Positions 31,763 through 40,580 are shown, counted from the first letter of the stretch. The stretch is DNA of 45,819 nucleotides from an uncultured Collinsella sp. (GCA_934646965.1 CAKUEZ010000004.1:1-45819), one strand, 5' to 3'. A program made the numbers and translations. Notes: generated from the sequence alone by a model not told the origin.

Positions 31763-31798
31763 TTGGATAGCAACTTATTCAAATAAGTCGCTATCCAA
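31763..31798. promoter_or_regulatory. TreR operator candidate O3 within a 36-bp palindrome
   Basis: The ACTTATT-CA-AATAAGT core (31773-31788) is flanked by TTGGATAGC and GCTATCCAA. This makes a 36-bp palindrome with 32 paired positions, 53 bp upstream of treB. Besides binding the repressor it could form a hairpin in the leader. Confidence 0.8.
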
Positions 31799-31850
31799 TA
31801 GATGGGTTGGCCACCTACGGTTCTATCGAATAACGCAAAAGGAGGAACGC

Positions 31851-33326
31851 ATGGGCAAGTATGCGGACGACGCGACCAAGCTGCTCGAGCTGGTGGGAGG
31901 CAAGGACAATATTGCCGCTGTGAGCCACTGTATGACGCGCATGAGGTTCGTGCTCAACGATGAATCGAAGGCCGACGTGCCGAGTATCGAGGCGCTTCCA
32001 TATACCAAGGGCAGCTTTACGCAGGCTGGGCAGTTCCAGGTCATCATCGGTAACGACGTCAAAGCCTACTATTCGGAGTTTACTGAGATTGCCGGAATCG
32101 AGGGCGTGAGCAAGGACGCAGCCAAGGCTGCCGCCGTCCAAAACCAGAACCCCATTCAGCGCGCCATGACGGTTATCGCCGAGGTATTTGCACCTATCAT
32201 TCCCGCTGTTATCGTCGGCGGCCTCATTCTCGGTTTCCGCAATTGCATTGATTCGTTGTATGTGTTTGGCGACGGTACGCAGACGCTCGTGCAGCTGAGT
32301 CAATTTTGGGCTGGCGTCGACAGCTTTTTATGGTTGATTGGCGAGGCGGTCTTCCATACTGGCATTCCAGTAGGCATCTGTTGGTCGGTCACCAAAAAGA
32401 TGGGTGGCACACCCATGCTCGGCATTGTTTTGGGTTTGACGCTTATCTCCGGGCAGCTTCTTAACGCCTATGCCGTTGCCGGCACGCCGGCTGATCAGAT
32501 TCCGCATTGGGACTTTGGCTTTGCCCAGGTCAATATGATCGGCTATCAGGCGCAGGTCATCCCTGCGATCCTCGCCGCAGTTACACTTGGCTTCTTGGAG
32601 CGTTTCTTCCGCAAGATCACGCCCGAGGTCGTCTCGATGATCGTCGTTCCGTTCTGCAGCCTGCTGCTTGCCGTCATGGCCGCCCACTTTGTCCTTGGAC
32701 CCATTGGCTGGTGGCTCGGTAGCGGCATCTCCGCCATCATTTACGCCGGCATCACCGGCCCGTTCCGTGCCCTGTTCGGCGCTCTCTTTGGTGCGTTTTA
32801 TGCGCCGCTGGTTATTACCGGCCTGCACCACATGTCTAACGCCATCGACCTGCAGCTGATTGCCGATTTTGGTGGCACTATGCTTTGGCCCATGATCGCG
32901 CTTTCCAATATCGCGCAAGGCTCGGCTGTATTGGGCATGGCCTACCTGCAGCGGTCCAACGATCGTGACCAGCAGGTAAATATCCCCGCCATCATCTCTT
33001 GCTACCTGGGTGTTACCGAGCCTGCCATGTTCGGCGTCAACCTTAAGTACATGTTCCCGTTTGTGTGTGCCATGATTGGCTCCTCCCTTGCTGGTCTTTT
33101 GAGCGTGGTGACAAACTGCACCGCAAACGCCGTTGGCGTCGGTGGCCTGCCGGGAATCCTTTCGATGCAGCCTGACAGCTGGGCGATGTTTGCGGTTTGT
33201 ATGCTCATCGTGCTGGTCGTTCCTTTTGTTCTGACGGTTATCGTGGGCTCCAAGAAGGGCATTCGCGAGGAGGCCGAGGCCAGTGCCGCCGAGATTCGCG
33301 CGGAGTTGGCCGCTCAGGATAAGTAA
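31851..33326 (+). CDS. treB: PTS trehalose-specific EIIBC component
   Basis: This 491-residue membrane phosphotransferase imports trehalose as trehalose 6-phosphate. The IIB domain has the phosphocysteine Cys27 in AAVSHCMTRMRFVL. The IIC domain has about ten helices from residue 105, with QFWAGVDSFLWLIGEAVFHTGIPVGICWSVTKKMGG and GLHHMSNAIDLQL typical of the sucrose/trehalose group. No IIA domain is fused, so a separate IIA-glucose-like protein is needed. GGAGG precedes the ATG. It is followed by phosphotrehalase, with a hairpin between them. Confidence 0.94.
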   Translation: MGKYADDATKLLELVGGKDNIAAVSHCMTRMRFVLNDESKADVPSIEALPYTKGSFTQAGQFQVIIGNDVKAYYSEFTEIAGIEGVSKDAAKAAAVQNQNPIQRAMTVIAEVFAPIIPAVIVGGLILGFRNCIDSLYVFGDGTQTLVQLSQFWAGVDSFLWLIGEAVFHTGIPVGICWSVTKKMGGTPMLGIVLGLTLISGQLLNAYAVAGTPADQIPHWDFGFAQVNMIGYQAQVIPAILAAVTLGFLERFFRKITPEVVSMIVVPFCSLLLAVMAAHFVLGPIGWWLGSGISAIIYAGITGPFRALFGALFGAFYAPLVITGLHHMSNAIDLQLIADFGGTMLWPMIALSNIAQGSAVLGMAYLQRSNDRDQQVNIPAIISCYLGVTEPAMFGVNLKYMFPFVCAMIGSSLAGLLSVVTNCTANAVGVGGLPGILSMQPDSWAMFAVCMLIVLVVPFVLTVIVGSKKGIREEAEASAAEIRAELAAQDK

Positions 33327-33341
33327 CCCTACGTGCCCTAC

Positions 33342-33376
33342 GAGCGCCGCGGTGGCTTTGCCCATCAGCGGCGCTC
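33342..33376 (+). terminator. Hairpin between treB and treC
   Basis: GAGCGCCGC / GCGGCGCTC (9 bp, 17-nt loop) is followed by TTGTATTTC. It is a weak terminator or RNA-processing hairpin that could lower treC expression relative to treB. Confidence 0.65.
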
Positions 33377-33415
33377 TTGTATTTCATATTCCCTGGTGAT
33401 GAGCGAGGACGAGCA

Positions 33416-35134
33416 ATGCTCGATATCAGTAATAAGGTCGTGTACCAAATCTATCCCAAGAGCTTTAACGATTCTAATGGCGACGGCTGGGGCGATCTGC
33501 CCGGCATCACGCAAAAGCTCGACTACCTCAAGCAGCTTGGCATCGATTGCCTCTGGATAACCCCATTTTTTGTCTCGCCGCAAAAGGACAACGGCTACGA
33601 CGTGGCCGATTACCGAAGCATCGATCCGCGATTTGGAACCATGGAGGAGTTCGAAGAGCTTTCGCGCGAAGCGCATGCGCGCGGCATCGGCCTTATGCTC
33701 GACATGGTATTTAACCATGTTTCGAGCGAGCATGAGTGGTTTCAGCGAGCCATCGCGGGCGACAAGCGCTACCAGGACTACTTTATTTTTGAAGAGGGGA
33801 CACCGCGTGAGCTTCCCTGCAACTGGGATTCGAAGTTTGGCGGTCCCGCCTGGACCTGGGAACCTCATGTTGGCAAATGGTACCTGCACCTATTTGACCC
33901 GGGCCAACCCGACCTCAACTGGAAAAATCCTGAAGTGAGGCATGAGGTTGCCGATGTCTTGCGTTTTTGGCGCGAGAAGGGCGTTGACGGCTTTCGCTTC
34001 GACGTAATTAATCTAATCGATAAGCCAGATTCATGGGAAGACGACTACAAGGGCGATGGTCGCCGCTTTTACACGGACGGTGCGCGTGTGGACAGCTACA
34101 TCCAGGAGCTGGTGCGTGAGGGCGGCATCGAGGGCATGATGACGGTCGGAGAGATGAATTCGACGGGCCTTGAGGCTTGCATTCGATATACGCAGCCTCA
34201 AAACCACGAGCTCGCTATGACCTTCAACTTCCATCATCTGAAGGTCGATTTTGAGAACGGGAAGAAGTGGGTAAACAAGGTTCCTGACTTCGCGCTGTTG
34301 CAAAAGACTCTTGCCACCTGGCAGGAGGGTATGCAGGCGGGCGGTGGTTGGAATGCCGTGTTCTGGGACAATCACGACCAGCCACGCGCCCTCTCGCGTT
34401 TTGGGACCGACGGTTCCCTGCGCATTCCCGCGGCAAAGATGCTCGCGCTCTTTATGGACCTGTTGCGCGGCACGCCCTATATCTATCAAGGTGACGAGCT
34501 GGGCTCGACCAACGCACACTTTACGAGCATCGAAGAGTTCAACGATGTCGAGAGCCGCAACTATTACCGTATCTTGCTCGAGCAGGGAAAGGCACCCGAA
34601 GAGGCGCTCGCGATCATTAACATGCATTCGCGCGATAACGGCCGCCTGCCTATGCAGTGGAATGGCGAGGTGCACCATGGTTTTTCGATCGCTGAGCCTT
34701 GGGTTCCGATGGCTCGCGATGCGAAGGATTGTAGCCAAGATGAGATAACGGCGGAGCTTGAAGTGGGCGTTTCGAATTCAATTTTTGAGTTCTATCGTCA
34801 GGTGAATGAGCTGCGGCACGAGTTGCCTGTGGTGGCGACGGGCAAGGTCCGTTTTGTTGACGCGGACAGTGCGCCCGTGCTCGCGTATGGGCGATTTGGC
34901 AACCTTCCTGTCGGAGAGCCCTATGATGCGTCGGTGGCGACGGTCGAAGACATGTCCGCGCCTGGATCGATGCTTGTGGTTGCCAATTTCTCCGATGATA
35001 TGAGCGAAGTGGGCCCGGAAGTCCGGGAACTGCTGGCTCAAGGGGAGTGGGACGTGCTGTTGCGCTCTTATGGGGATGTTGAGGACCTGCAGGCACTTCG
35101 CCCCTTTGAGGGATATGCGCTCATTCGTAAATAG
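33416..35134 (+). CDS. treC: Alpha,alpha-phosphotrehalase (trehalose-6-phosphate hydrolase)
   Basis: This 572-residue GH13 enzyme splits trehalose 6-phosphate into glucose and glucose 6-phosphate in the cytosol. It opens VVYQIYPKSFNDSNGDGWGDLPGI, then DMVFNHVSSEHEWF, the nucleophile in GFRFDVINLIDKP, the acid/base Glu in TVGEMNSTG and the third acid in FWDNHDQPRALSRFG. ATG 33416 opens the MLDISNKVVYQIYPKSF homology. An in-frame start 13 codons upstream is inside the hairpin region. It works with the preceding PTS protein. Glucose 6-phosphate then enters glycolysis via Pgi. Confidence 0.94.
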   Translation: MLDISNKVVYQIYPKSFNDSNGDGWGDLPGITQKLDYLKQLGIDCLWITPFFVSPQKDNGYDVADYRSIDPRFGTMEEFEELSREAHARGIGLMLDMVFNHVSSEHEWFQRAIAGDKRYQDYFIFEEGTPRELPCNWDSKFGGPAWTWEPHVGKWYLHLFDPGQPDLNWKNPEVRHEVADVLRFWREKGVDGFRFDVINLIDKPDSWEDDYKGDGRRFYTDGARVDSYIQELVREGGIEGMMTVGEMNSTGLEACIRYTQPQNHELAMTFNFHHLKVDFENGKKWVNKVPDFALLQKTLATWQEGMQAGGGWNAVFWDNHDQPRALSRFGTDGSLRIPAAKMLALFMDLLRGTPYIYQGDELGSTNAHFTSIEEFNDVESRNYYRILLEQGKAPEEALAIINMHSRDNGRLPMQWNGEVHHGFSIAEPWVPMARDAKDCSQDEITAELEVGVSNSIFEFYRQVNELRHELPVVATGKVRFVDADSAPVLAYGRFGNLPVGEPYDASVATVEDMSAPGSMLVVANFSDDMSEVGPEVRELLAQGEWDVLLRSYGDVEDLQALRPFEGYALIRK

Positions 35135-35186
35135 GCGCATGGGCATTGTGTCCATTTGCAGCTGAGCGCGGCCTGATTGGCACAAT

Positions 35187-35226
35187 AAAAACGGCTCAAA
35201 TCCGGGTTTGGATTTGAGCCGTTTGT
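35187..35226. terminator. Bidirectional terminator after treC (second copy of the 30857 element)
   Basis: AAACGGCTCAAATCC / GGATTTGAGCCGTTT has loop gggttt. It is the same sequence as at 30857-30896 except for a few bases, again between convergent genes. Confidence 0.88.
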
Positions 35227-35228
35227 CG

Positions 35229-36536
35229 TTACTGCTCGGATTCTTCGACTTTGTCGATGGTCCAGGCGGCGCCGAGGCCGCCGGTGGTGTTGCGGCGGAT
35301 GCGCACGGTGACTTCGCGGCGTTCGCCGGCCTGCGTGTAGCACAGCGGGAAGCTCGCGCGGTTGCGTGCGGCGTCGATGGTGCCGCGCTCGCGGGCGATC
35401 CAGTAGTACTCGCCGACGATGCCGAGTGTGTCGGCGCCGTAGGGGAGATAGGTCGACAGCTGGTGCAACAGCGGGCTGGGGCAGAAGACTTCGGTTGCGA
35501 AATCGACAGGGAAGCCCTCGGGAATGGCCGGTGGCGCGGGCGCAGGGATTGGTGCCGCAGCGGGGACCGAAGCAGGTGCAGGCGCGGGGGCCTGGTCGCA
35601 AGTGGGTACGGGCACGGGTTCGGTGGCGGGTGCGGACTCCATTGTCGCCTCCGGTTCAGCCATGGAATCTGCCGGTTTCACCGTATCGGGCACGTCTGCA
35701 GTTGCGGTTTCAACTTTAACCTGCGCCGCATTCTCGTTCTCGACACTCGGCTTTGCCTCGACGGGCGTGGATGCCATGGTGGTGATGCCGGCGTTGGCGT
35801 TCTCGGGGTCGTAGACCACCGTGAGCGAAATGGCGGGTTGGGGCGCTTCGAGCTCCGGCTTTGCTGCGGGGGCGCCCTGTTCAACGGCCTCGTCGGGCTG
35901 ACCATCCTCGGCATCGTCGCCAAAGACATCGCTGTTTTGGAACGCAGGTGTCTCGGGCTGGCCGGCGGGCTCTTCGGTCGCCGAATCGGGGGCCTCGTCG
36001 GCTTCCACGATGGCCTCCTGCTCGGGCGTGGCTTCGGAATTAGCCGTGGCGGCAATCTCGGTTTCGATTTCTACCGTTGCCTCAATAACGACTTCAGCCT
36101 CCGCCTCAGGTTCCACTGCTGCCTCGACCTCAACGGTGGGCTCGGGTTCGGGGCGTTTGACGTGCTTGGGGCGCACGGCCTTCAGATCTTTCTCGCCGCG
36201 CTTTTTCTTTTTGTAGGACTGTTTGACGCCCTTGGCAGCCTTGGGCTTGTCCTCGCCCTTGGCAAGGGCGGCGTCCCAGGCCTCGTTGGCGATGACGGTA
36301 GCATACAGTCGCCCGCCCTTAAAGACGGTCAGCTTAATGCAGTCGTCGAGTTCCTCGAGCAGTTCGCGCGTGGACTCAAAGCCCAGGTCGTAGGCGGCCA
36401 TATCGCCGGCGGCGAGCGCCTCTTCGACCTGCGTCATAAACGTTTGCTTGCCGCATCCAATTGCATCGCGCAGCAGGCGATACAGATAGATATGGTTGCC
36501 CAGTGAAAGCGCGGGCTTAACTATTGTCTTGCTCAT
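35229..36536 (-). CDS. Uncharacterised two-domain protein with a long Ala/Glu/Pro-rich linker
   Basis: I do not recognise this 435-residue protein. Residues 1-90 form a folded-looking domain (LSLGNHIYLYRLLRDAIGCG, DLGFESTRELLEELDDCIKLTVFKGGRLYATVIANEAWD). Then comes a lysine-rich patch (KQSYKKKKRGEKD) and about 210 residues of acidic, Ala/Pro/Glu-rich low complexity. A C-terminal domain of about 90 residues follows (FCPSPLLHQLSTYLP, IVGEYYWIARERG, TVRIRRNTTGGLGAAWTIDKV). There is no signal peptide or membrane segment, so it is probably cytosolic. ATG 36536 has AGGAGAT upstream. The basic patch suggests nucleic acid contact, which is only a guess. Confidence 0.75.
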   Translation of the reverse strand: MSKTIVKPALSLGNHIYLYRLLRDAIGCGKQTFMTQVEEALAAGDMAAYDLGFESTRELLEELDDCIKLTVFKGGRLYATVIANEAWDAALAKGEDKPKAAKGVKQSYKKKKRGEKDLKAVRPKHVKRPEPEPTVEVEAAVEPEAEAEVVIEATVEIETEIAATANSEATPEQEAIVEADEAPDSATEEPAGQPETPAFQNSDVFGDDAEDGQPDEAVEQGAPAAKPELEAPQPAISLTVVYDPENANAGITTMASTPVEAKPSVENENAAQVKVETATADVPDTVKPADSMAEPEATMESAPATEPVPVPTCDQAPAPAPASVPAAAPIPAPAPPAIPEGFPVDFATEVFCPSPLLHQLSTYLPYGADTLGIVGEYYWIARERGTIDAARNRASFPLCYTQAGERREVTVRIRRNTTGGLGAAWTIDKVEESEQ

Positions 36537-36608
36537 GGCAAATCTCCTCTTTACACACGTAGAGCATCTTACCATCGCCCGGGGTCAGCCACGGCGGCGC
36601 CTAAGGCA

Positions 36609-36642
36609 AACGGGCGCGAACCGTTGTTGATTCGCGCCCGTT
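36609..36642 (-). terminator. Terminator of the Ser/Thr-rich membrane protein gene
   Basis: AACGGGCGCGAA / TTCGCGCCCGTT is a perfect 12-bp stem with a 10-nt loop, 31 bp after the stop. It is followed on the minus strand only by GTTTGCC, so the T-run is weak. Confidence 0.75.
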
Positions 36643-36673
36643 AAACAGGTCGTCTATCTGTGGGATGGAGCGC

Positions 36674-37627
36674 CTAGTTGCCCGATGCCGCGCCCTGGCT
36701 TGCGCTGTCAGACGTTGTGCCAGATGCGGTACCGTTTGAGCTGCTGCTGTTGTTGCTGTCGGCTGTGCCCGTCCCCGATGTGTTGCCGCTCGTCTGGTCG
36801 CCCGTGCTCGGCTGTGAGCCGTCGGTCGTCTGACTTGAGTCAGTTGTGCCGGACTGAGTGCCGTTGTTGGTCGTAGAGGAATCGGTGCCCTGCGACTGGT
36901 TTTGGGTGTTCGAAGACGAATCGGCGGAGGTGGAGCTGTCCTGCGTTTCGCCCGACTGTGCCTGCTGGTCCTGCGATTGATCGTTGCCGTTTGCATCGCT
37001 CTCGGTCGTGCGCGACGAAAGGATTGGCTCGGGACGCTCACCCAAACCCTCGCCGGCAGTGGTGATAAGAATGGCGCCGGCGCAGGCGATGACCGCAACG
37101 ATCGCAATCGCGACGGAGAAGATGATGACCTTCTTTTGCGTCTGGCTGCGCTCTGCCGCGGCCTTGGCGCGCAAGCTGTTAGGGGCAACGCGGGCCGTGG
37201 TCGCGCGTCCCACAACCTGACGCATCTCCTGCGTGGTCGCGGCGCCGCCGAGGTGCTCGTTGGCATTGGACTCGACGGGCTCATAGGCGCCGGCGGGGTA
37301 GTCGACGGCGGCGTGCGTTCCTTTGATGGCCTCGGCGCTGGCGGAGATAAAGTGGCGATAGACCTGCGAAGACACGACGGTGATGACCGAGCTCACGGCG
37401 GCACCAATCACCGAGCCGGCGATGCCAATCTTGGAGGCCAGCGCAACGCTTGTGGCCGCAGCTGCGGCACCGGCGATGATCTGGGGAATGGAAATATCAT
37501 CGAGCAGGCCTTTTTTGGGCGCGATGGCCATGGTCTGGCCGATGGAATGGTTCTCGTGAACACCGTTGTTCAGAGACGCCGGCGTCATGACGCGCGTGCG
37601 CGGCGCATCGGTGTACTTAGTCGTCAT
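36674..37627 (-). CDS. Membrane protein with a Ser/Thr/Gln/Asn-rich extracytoplasmic tail
   Basis: This 317-residue protein of unknown function has a hydrophobic Ala/Ile-rich region at about 49-92 (IIAGAAAAATSVALA, IGIAGSVIGAAVSSVITVV) and a second membrane helix at about 168-190 (KKVIIFSVAIAIVAVIACAG). The final 110 residues are almost only Ser, Thr, Gln, Asn, Gly and Asp. Such tails are usually exposed and may be glycosylated or span the wall. ATG 37627 is preceded by GGGAGGA. It stands alone. Together with the next minus-strand gene it shows the lineage's fondness for low-complexity proteins. No function is assigned. Confidence 0.8.
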   Translation of the reverse strand: MTTKYTDAPRTRVMTPASLNNGVHENHSIGQTMAIAPKKGLLDDISIPQIIAGAAAAATSVALASKIGIAGSVIGAAVSSVITVVSSQVYRHFISASAEAIKGTHAAVDYPAGAYEPVESNANEHLGGAATTQEMRQVVGRATTARVAPNSLRAKAAAERSQTQKKVIIFSVAIAIVAVIACAGAILITTAGEGLGERPEPILSSRTTESDANGNDQSQDQQAQSGETQDSSTSADSSSNTQNQSQGTDSSTTNNGTQSGTTDSSQTTDGSQPSTGDQTSGNTSGTGTADSNNSSSSNGTASGTTSDSASQGAASGN

Positions 37628-37801
37628 ACGGGGTCCTCCCGGTGTAAATCTGCTTCGTTTCATGCAGCCATCAGGGTACCCATTCAATGTGAAACGCATA
37701 TGTCGTTTGTCAGATACCATCAAGTTATCAAGGGCGCTCGCCGTTTTTGGCGTGAGTGCTTGATGCTAAACTGGATAAACGATTGCGAGGTGGTTGCCGT
37801 G

Positions 37802-38071
37802 ATGTATCCGTATATGACATTCGAAGACGGCACTGAGGTCGTCCATTCTGACCTGATTGTCGATGGCGACATCGAAAAGGTTATTGTGCATTTTGAGCGA
37901 CCGACGGCAGAGGGCTTCGACTCCGCTCGTTGTGAGCTGCCTTCTTATAATTGGACCATGTGGGAGGGGCGCTTCACCGACGAGGAGAAGCGAGGTTTTG
38001 AGACTTTTCTGAGCAATAACGCCCATCTGCTGTATCGCTATGCCGCAAACGGAGGAGCTAAAGTTGCCTAG
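37802..38071 (+). CDS. Small protein of a DUF4160-linked gene pair (DUF2442-like position)
   Basis: This 89-residue acidic protein starts MYPYMTFEDGTEVVHSDLIVDGDIEKVIVHFERP and then ELPSYNWTMWEGRFTDEEKRGFETFLSNNAHLLYRYA. It is probably cytosolic. It overlaps by 8 nt with a DUF4160 gene. DUF4160 genes are often paired with a small partner such as DUF2442, and such pairs resemble toxin-antitoxin units, although the activity is unproven. The GTG one codon earlier (37799) is equally possible and has AGGTGG at better distance. Confidence 0.75.
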   Translation: MYPYMTFEDGTEVVHSDLIVDGDIEKVIVHFERPTAEGFDSARCELPSYNWTMWEGRFTDEEKRGFETFLSNNAHLLYRYAANGGAKVA

Positions 38072-38342
38072 CTTATTTCTCATTGGTGGCTATCGGGTTT
38101 TCTTTTGGTCCAACGAAGCGGGCGAGCCAATCCATGTCCATGTTTGCAAGGGAGCGCCTTCAGATAATTCGGCCAAAATCTGGCTGACTCGCAGGGGTGG
38201 CTGCATTGTCGCCAACAACAAAGCGAAGATTCCTCGGGGTACTCTTAATGACCTTTGTGAAATTATTGCCGCTCAGCATGAATTGATTTGCTCTAAATGG
38301 AAGGCATTTTTCCTCGTGGACGAGATTTCGTTCTACTGCTGA
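38064..38342 (+). CDS. DUF4160 domain protein
   Basis: This 92-residue protein has the DUF4160 pattern: YRVFFWSNEAGEPIHVHVCKG (about 9-29), then AKIWLTRRGGCIVANNKAKIP and LNDLCEIIAAQHELICSKWKAFF. The HVHV segment is the family hallmark. I chose TTG 38064 because GGAGG lies 8 nt upstream. An ATG at 38040 would include the ribosome site and a longer overlap. It is translationally coupled to the preceding small protein. No promoter of its own was seen. Confidence 0.82.
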   Translation: MPSLFLIGGYRVFFWSNEAGEPIHVHVCKGAPSDNSAKIWLTRRGGCIVANNKAKIPRGTLNDLCEIIAAQHELICSKWKAFFLVDEISFYC

Positions 38343-38401
38343 AACGCCGCTTCGCTTTTTAGTCTTTAACGTGAGCCCGTCTCCATCTGCGCTGATTGAG
38401 C

Positions 38402-38430
38402 TTGACAGTACAATGGAGGCGGACTATATC
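38402..38430 (+). promoter_or_regulatory. Sigma-70-type promoter of nadE
   Basis: TTGACA (38402-38407), a 17-bp spacer and TATATC (38425-38430) would start the transcript about 35 bp before the nadE ATG. Confidence 0.8.
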
Positions 38431-38471
38431 GCCGCTACTCGTCGCGGCTAAACGGATGTGTTGGAGCTCGC

Positions 38472-40460
38472 ATGAACGATTTTCTAAACGGCCAAGTTGA
38501 GAACGATGGCTTTTTGCGTGTGGCGGCGGCGTCGCCGCAGATTCGCGTCGCCGATGTCGAGGGCAATGCTGAGGTGGCGCTGGCGGCTGTTCGCGATGCT
38601 GCCGAGCGCGGCGTTCGTGCTCTGGTGCTGCCCGAGCTTAACCTGACCGGCTATACCGCGGCCGATCTGTTCCATAACCGCACGCTGCTGCATGCCTGCG
38701 AGGCTGCTCTGGTGCATATCCTCGATGAAACCCGTGAGCTGCCGATTGTCTTTACCATCGGTCTTCCCGTTGCGGTGGCTGAGAACATCTACAACTGCGC
38801 CGCCGTGTGCTGTGCGGGTGAGCTGTTGGGCCTTACGGCCAAGAAGTATCTGCCCAACTATGGTGAGTTCTACGAACGCCGCTGGTTTGCCCCGGCGCCC
38901 GTCGATCCCGTTTGGATTGAATTTGCCGGTCAGGGTCCGGTGCCGCTTGGTTCGGGGCTTATCTATCGTTGCTGTGACGAGGGTGCCGAGGACATGGTGC
39001 TTGGCGTCGAGGTCTGCGAGGACCTGTGGGTGCCGGCACCCCCTTCGACCGAGATGGCGCTTGCCGGCGCGACGGTGATCCTCAATCCGTCGGCTTCGGA
39101 CGAGATCATCGGCAAGGCCGACTACCGCCGCTGCCTCATCTCCAACCAGAGCGCGCGCCTGTACTGCGCCTATGCCTACGCGGACGCGAGCGAGGGCGAG
39201 TCCACGACCGATATGGTCTTTGCGGGGGAGAACCTCGTCTACGAAAACGGCTCGAAGCTCGCCGCGACCAAGCTCCTCACCTGCGATATGGCAGTGGCCG
39301 ACGTTGACCTCGATCGTCTGGTGGCTGAGCGTCGCCGCTCGACGACGTGGACGCGCCCGGATGATGCACCGGAGGCCACGACCGTTGAGTTCTCGTTTGA
39401 GGGCACGCTCGCAGAGGAACCCGCGCTGCGCGATGCCTGCGACATCGACCGCGTCTTCCCGCGCGCGCCTTTCGTCCCGGCAGACCACGGTGACCTGGCC
39501 GAGCGCTGCGAGACCATCCTCGACCTGCAGACCGCGGGCCTCAAGACCCGCTTGGCCCATACGAGCACCAAGGCGGCCGTCATCGGCCTTTCGGGCGGTC
39601 TCGATTCCACGCTGGCGCTACTCGTGACCGTGCGTGCCTTCGACGCCTTGGGCCTACCGCGTACCGGTATCACGGCCGTGTCCATGCCCGGTTTTGGAAC
39701 GACGCATCGCACTAAGTCGAATGCCGAGTCGCTCGCCCGCGACCTGGGTGTGAGCTTCCGCGAAGTCTCGATCCACGCGGCCGTGGAGCAGCACTTTAAG
39801 GATATCGAGCATGATCCGGCTGTTCAGGATGTGACCTACGAGAACAGCCAGGCGCGTGAGCGCACGCAGATCCTCATGGACCTCGCCAACCAGGCCGGCG
39901 GCTTTGTCATCGGCACGGGCGACCTTAGCGAGCTGGCGCTCGGTTGGGCCACCTACAACGGTGACCATATGAGCATGTATGCCGTCAACGCGAGCGTGCC
40001 CAAGACGCTCGTGCGCCATCTGGTGCGCTATGCGGCCGATGTCTTTGGCGGCCGTATCGCCACCACACTGCTCGACATCCTCGACACGCCGGTGTCGCCC
40101 GAGCTCCTGCCGCCCACGGGTGATGGCGAGATCGCTCAGAAAACCGAGGATCTGGTGGGCCCGTACGAGCTGCACGACTACTTCCTCTATTACCTGCTGC
40201 GCTTTGGCTTTGAGCCGGGTAAGATCTATCGCATGGCGCTCAAGAGCTTTGAGGGTGTCTATGACGAGGCTACCATCCACACGTGGCTACGTACGTTCTA
40301 CCGTCGCTTCTTCGCTCAGCAGTTTAAGCGCAGCTGCCTGCCCGACGGGCCCAAAGTGGGCTCGGTCACGCTCAGTCCGCGCGGCGATTGGCGCATGCCG
40401 AGCGACGCCAGCTCGCGTCTGTGGCTTGCGCAGATCGACGCACTGCGCGCGATTGGCTAA
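38472..40460 (+). CDS. nadE: Glutamine-dependent NAD+ synthase
   Basis: This 662-residue bifunctional enzyme has an N-terminal nitrilase-type glutaminase domain (LVLPELNLTGYTAADLF with catalytic Glu, KKYLPNYGEFYERRWF with Lys, GVEVCEDLWVP with Cys). It also has a C-terminal synthetase domain with the pyrophosphate loop VIGLSGGLDSTLAL and the TGDLSELALGWATYNGDHMSMYAVNASVPKTLVRHLV block. It amidates nicotinate adenine dinucleotide to NAD using glutamine. Length fits the fused class. It has its own promoter and a terminator-like hairpin after the stop. Confidence 0.96.
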   Translation: MNDFLNGQVENDGFLRVAAASPQIRVADVEGNAEVALAAVRDAAERGVRALVLPELNLTGYTAADLFHNRTLLHACEAALVHILDETRELPIVFTIGLPVAVAENIYNCAAVCCAGELLGLTAKKYLPNYGEFYERRWFAPAPVDPVWIEFAGQGPVPLGSGLIYRCCDEGAEDMVLGVEVCEDLWVPAPPSTEMALAGATVILNPSASDEIIGKADYRRCLISNQSARLYCAYAYADASEGESTTDMVFAGENLVYENGSKLAATKLLTCDMAVADVDLDRLVAERRRSTTWTRPDDAPEATTVEFSFEGTLAEEPALRDACDIDRVFPRAPFVPADHGDLAERCETILDLQTAGLKTRLAHTSTKAAVIGLSGGLDSTLALLVTVRAFDALGLPRTGITAVSMPGFGTTHRTKSNAESLARDLGVSFREVSIHAAVEQHFKDIEHDPAVQDVTYENSQARERTQILMDLANQAGGFVIGTGDLSELALGWATYNGDHMSMYAVNASVPKTLVRHLVRYAADVFGGRIATTLLDILDTPVSPELLPPTGDGEIAQKTEDLVGPYELHDYFLYYLLRFGFEPGKIYRMALKSFEGVYDEATIHTWLRTFYRRFFAQQFKRSCLPDGPKVGSVTLSPRGDWRMPSDASSRLWLAQIDALRAIG

Positions 40461-40550
40461 CATCGCGTTCCGATTGGCTAAGGTTGGCTAAATTGAACCA
40501 AAACGGGGGATGCAAGCGTTACACTTTTGCAATCTGATGGCCCGTATCGC

Positions 40551-40580
40551 GCGGCGCTCTTGTCGGGGCGCCGCGTTATT
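40551..40580 (+). terminator. Hairpin after nadE, before the aminotransferase
   Basis: CGCGGCGC (40551-40558) and GCGCCGCG (40568-40575) pair perfectly and are followed by TTATTTGT. It lies 20 bp before the next ribosome site, so it is either the nadE terminator or an attenuator. Confidence 0.75.

Noticed and set aside
35208..36506. A Gly-rich 432-codon plus-strand frame opposite the low-complexity gene
   Set aside because: The minus-strand reading has a good start with AGGAGAT, a terminator and sensible folded ends. The plus reading is a Gly/Arg/Leu-rich complement of the Ala/Pro/Glu codons.
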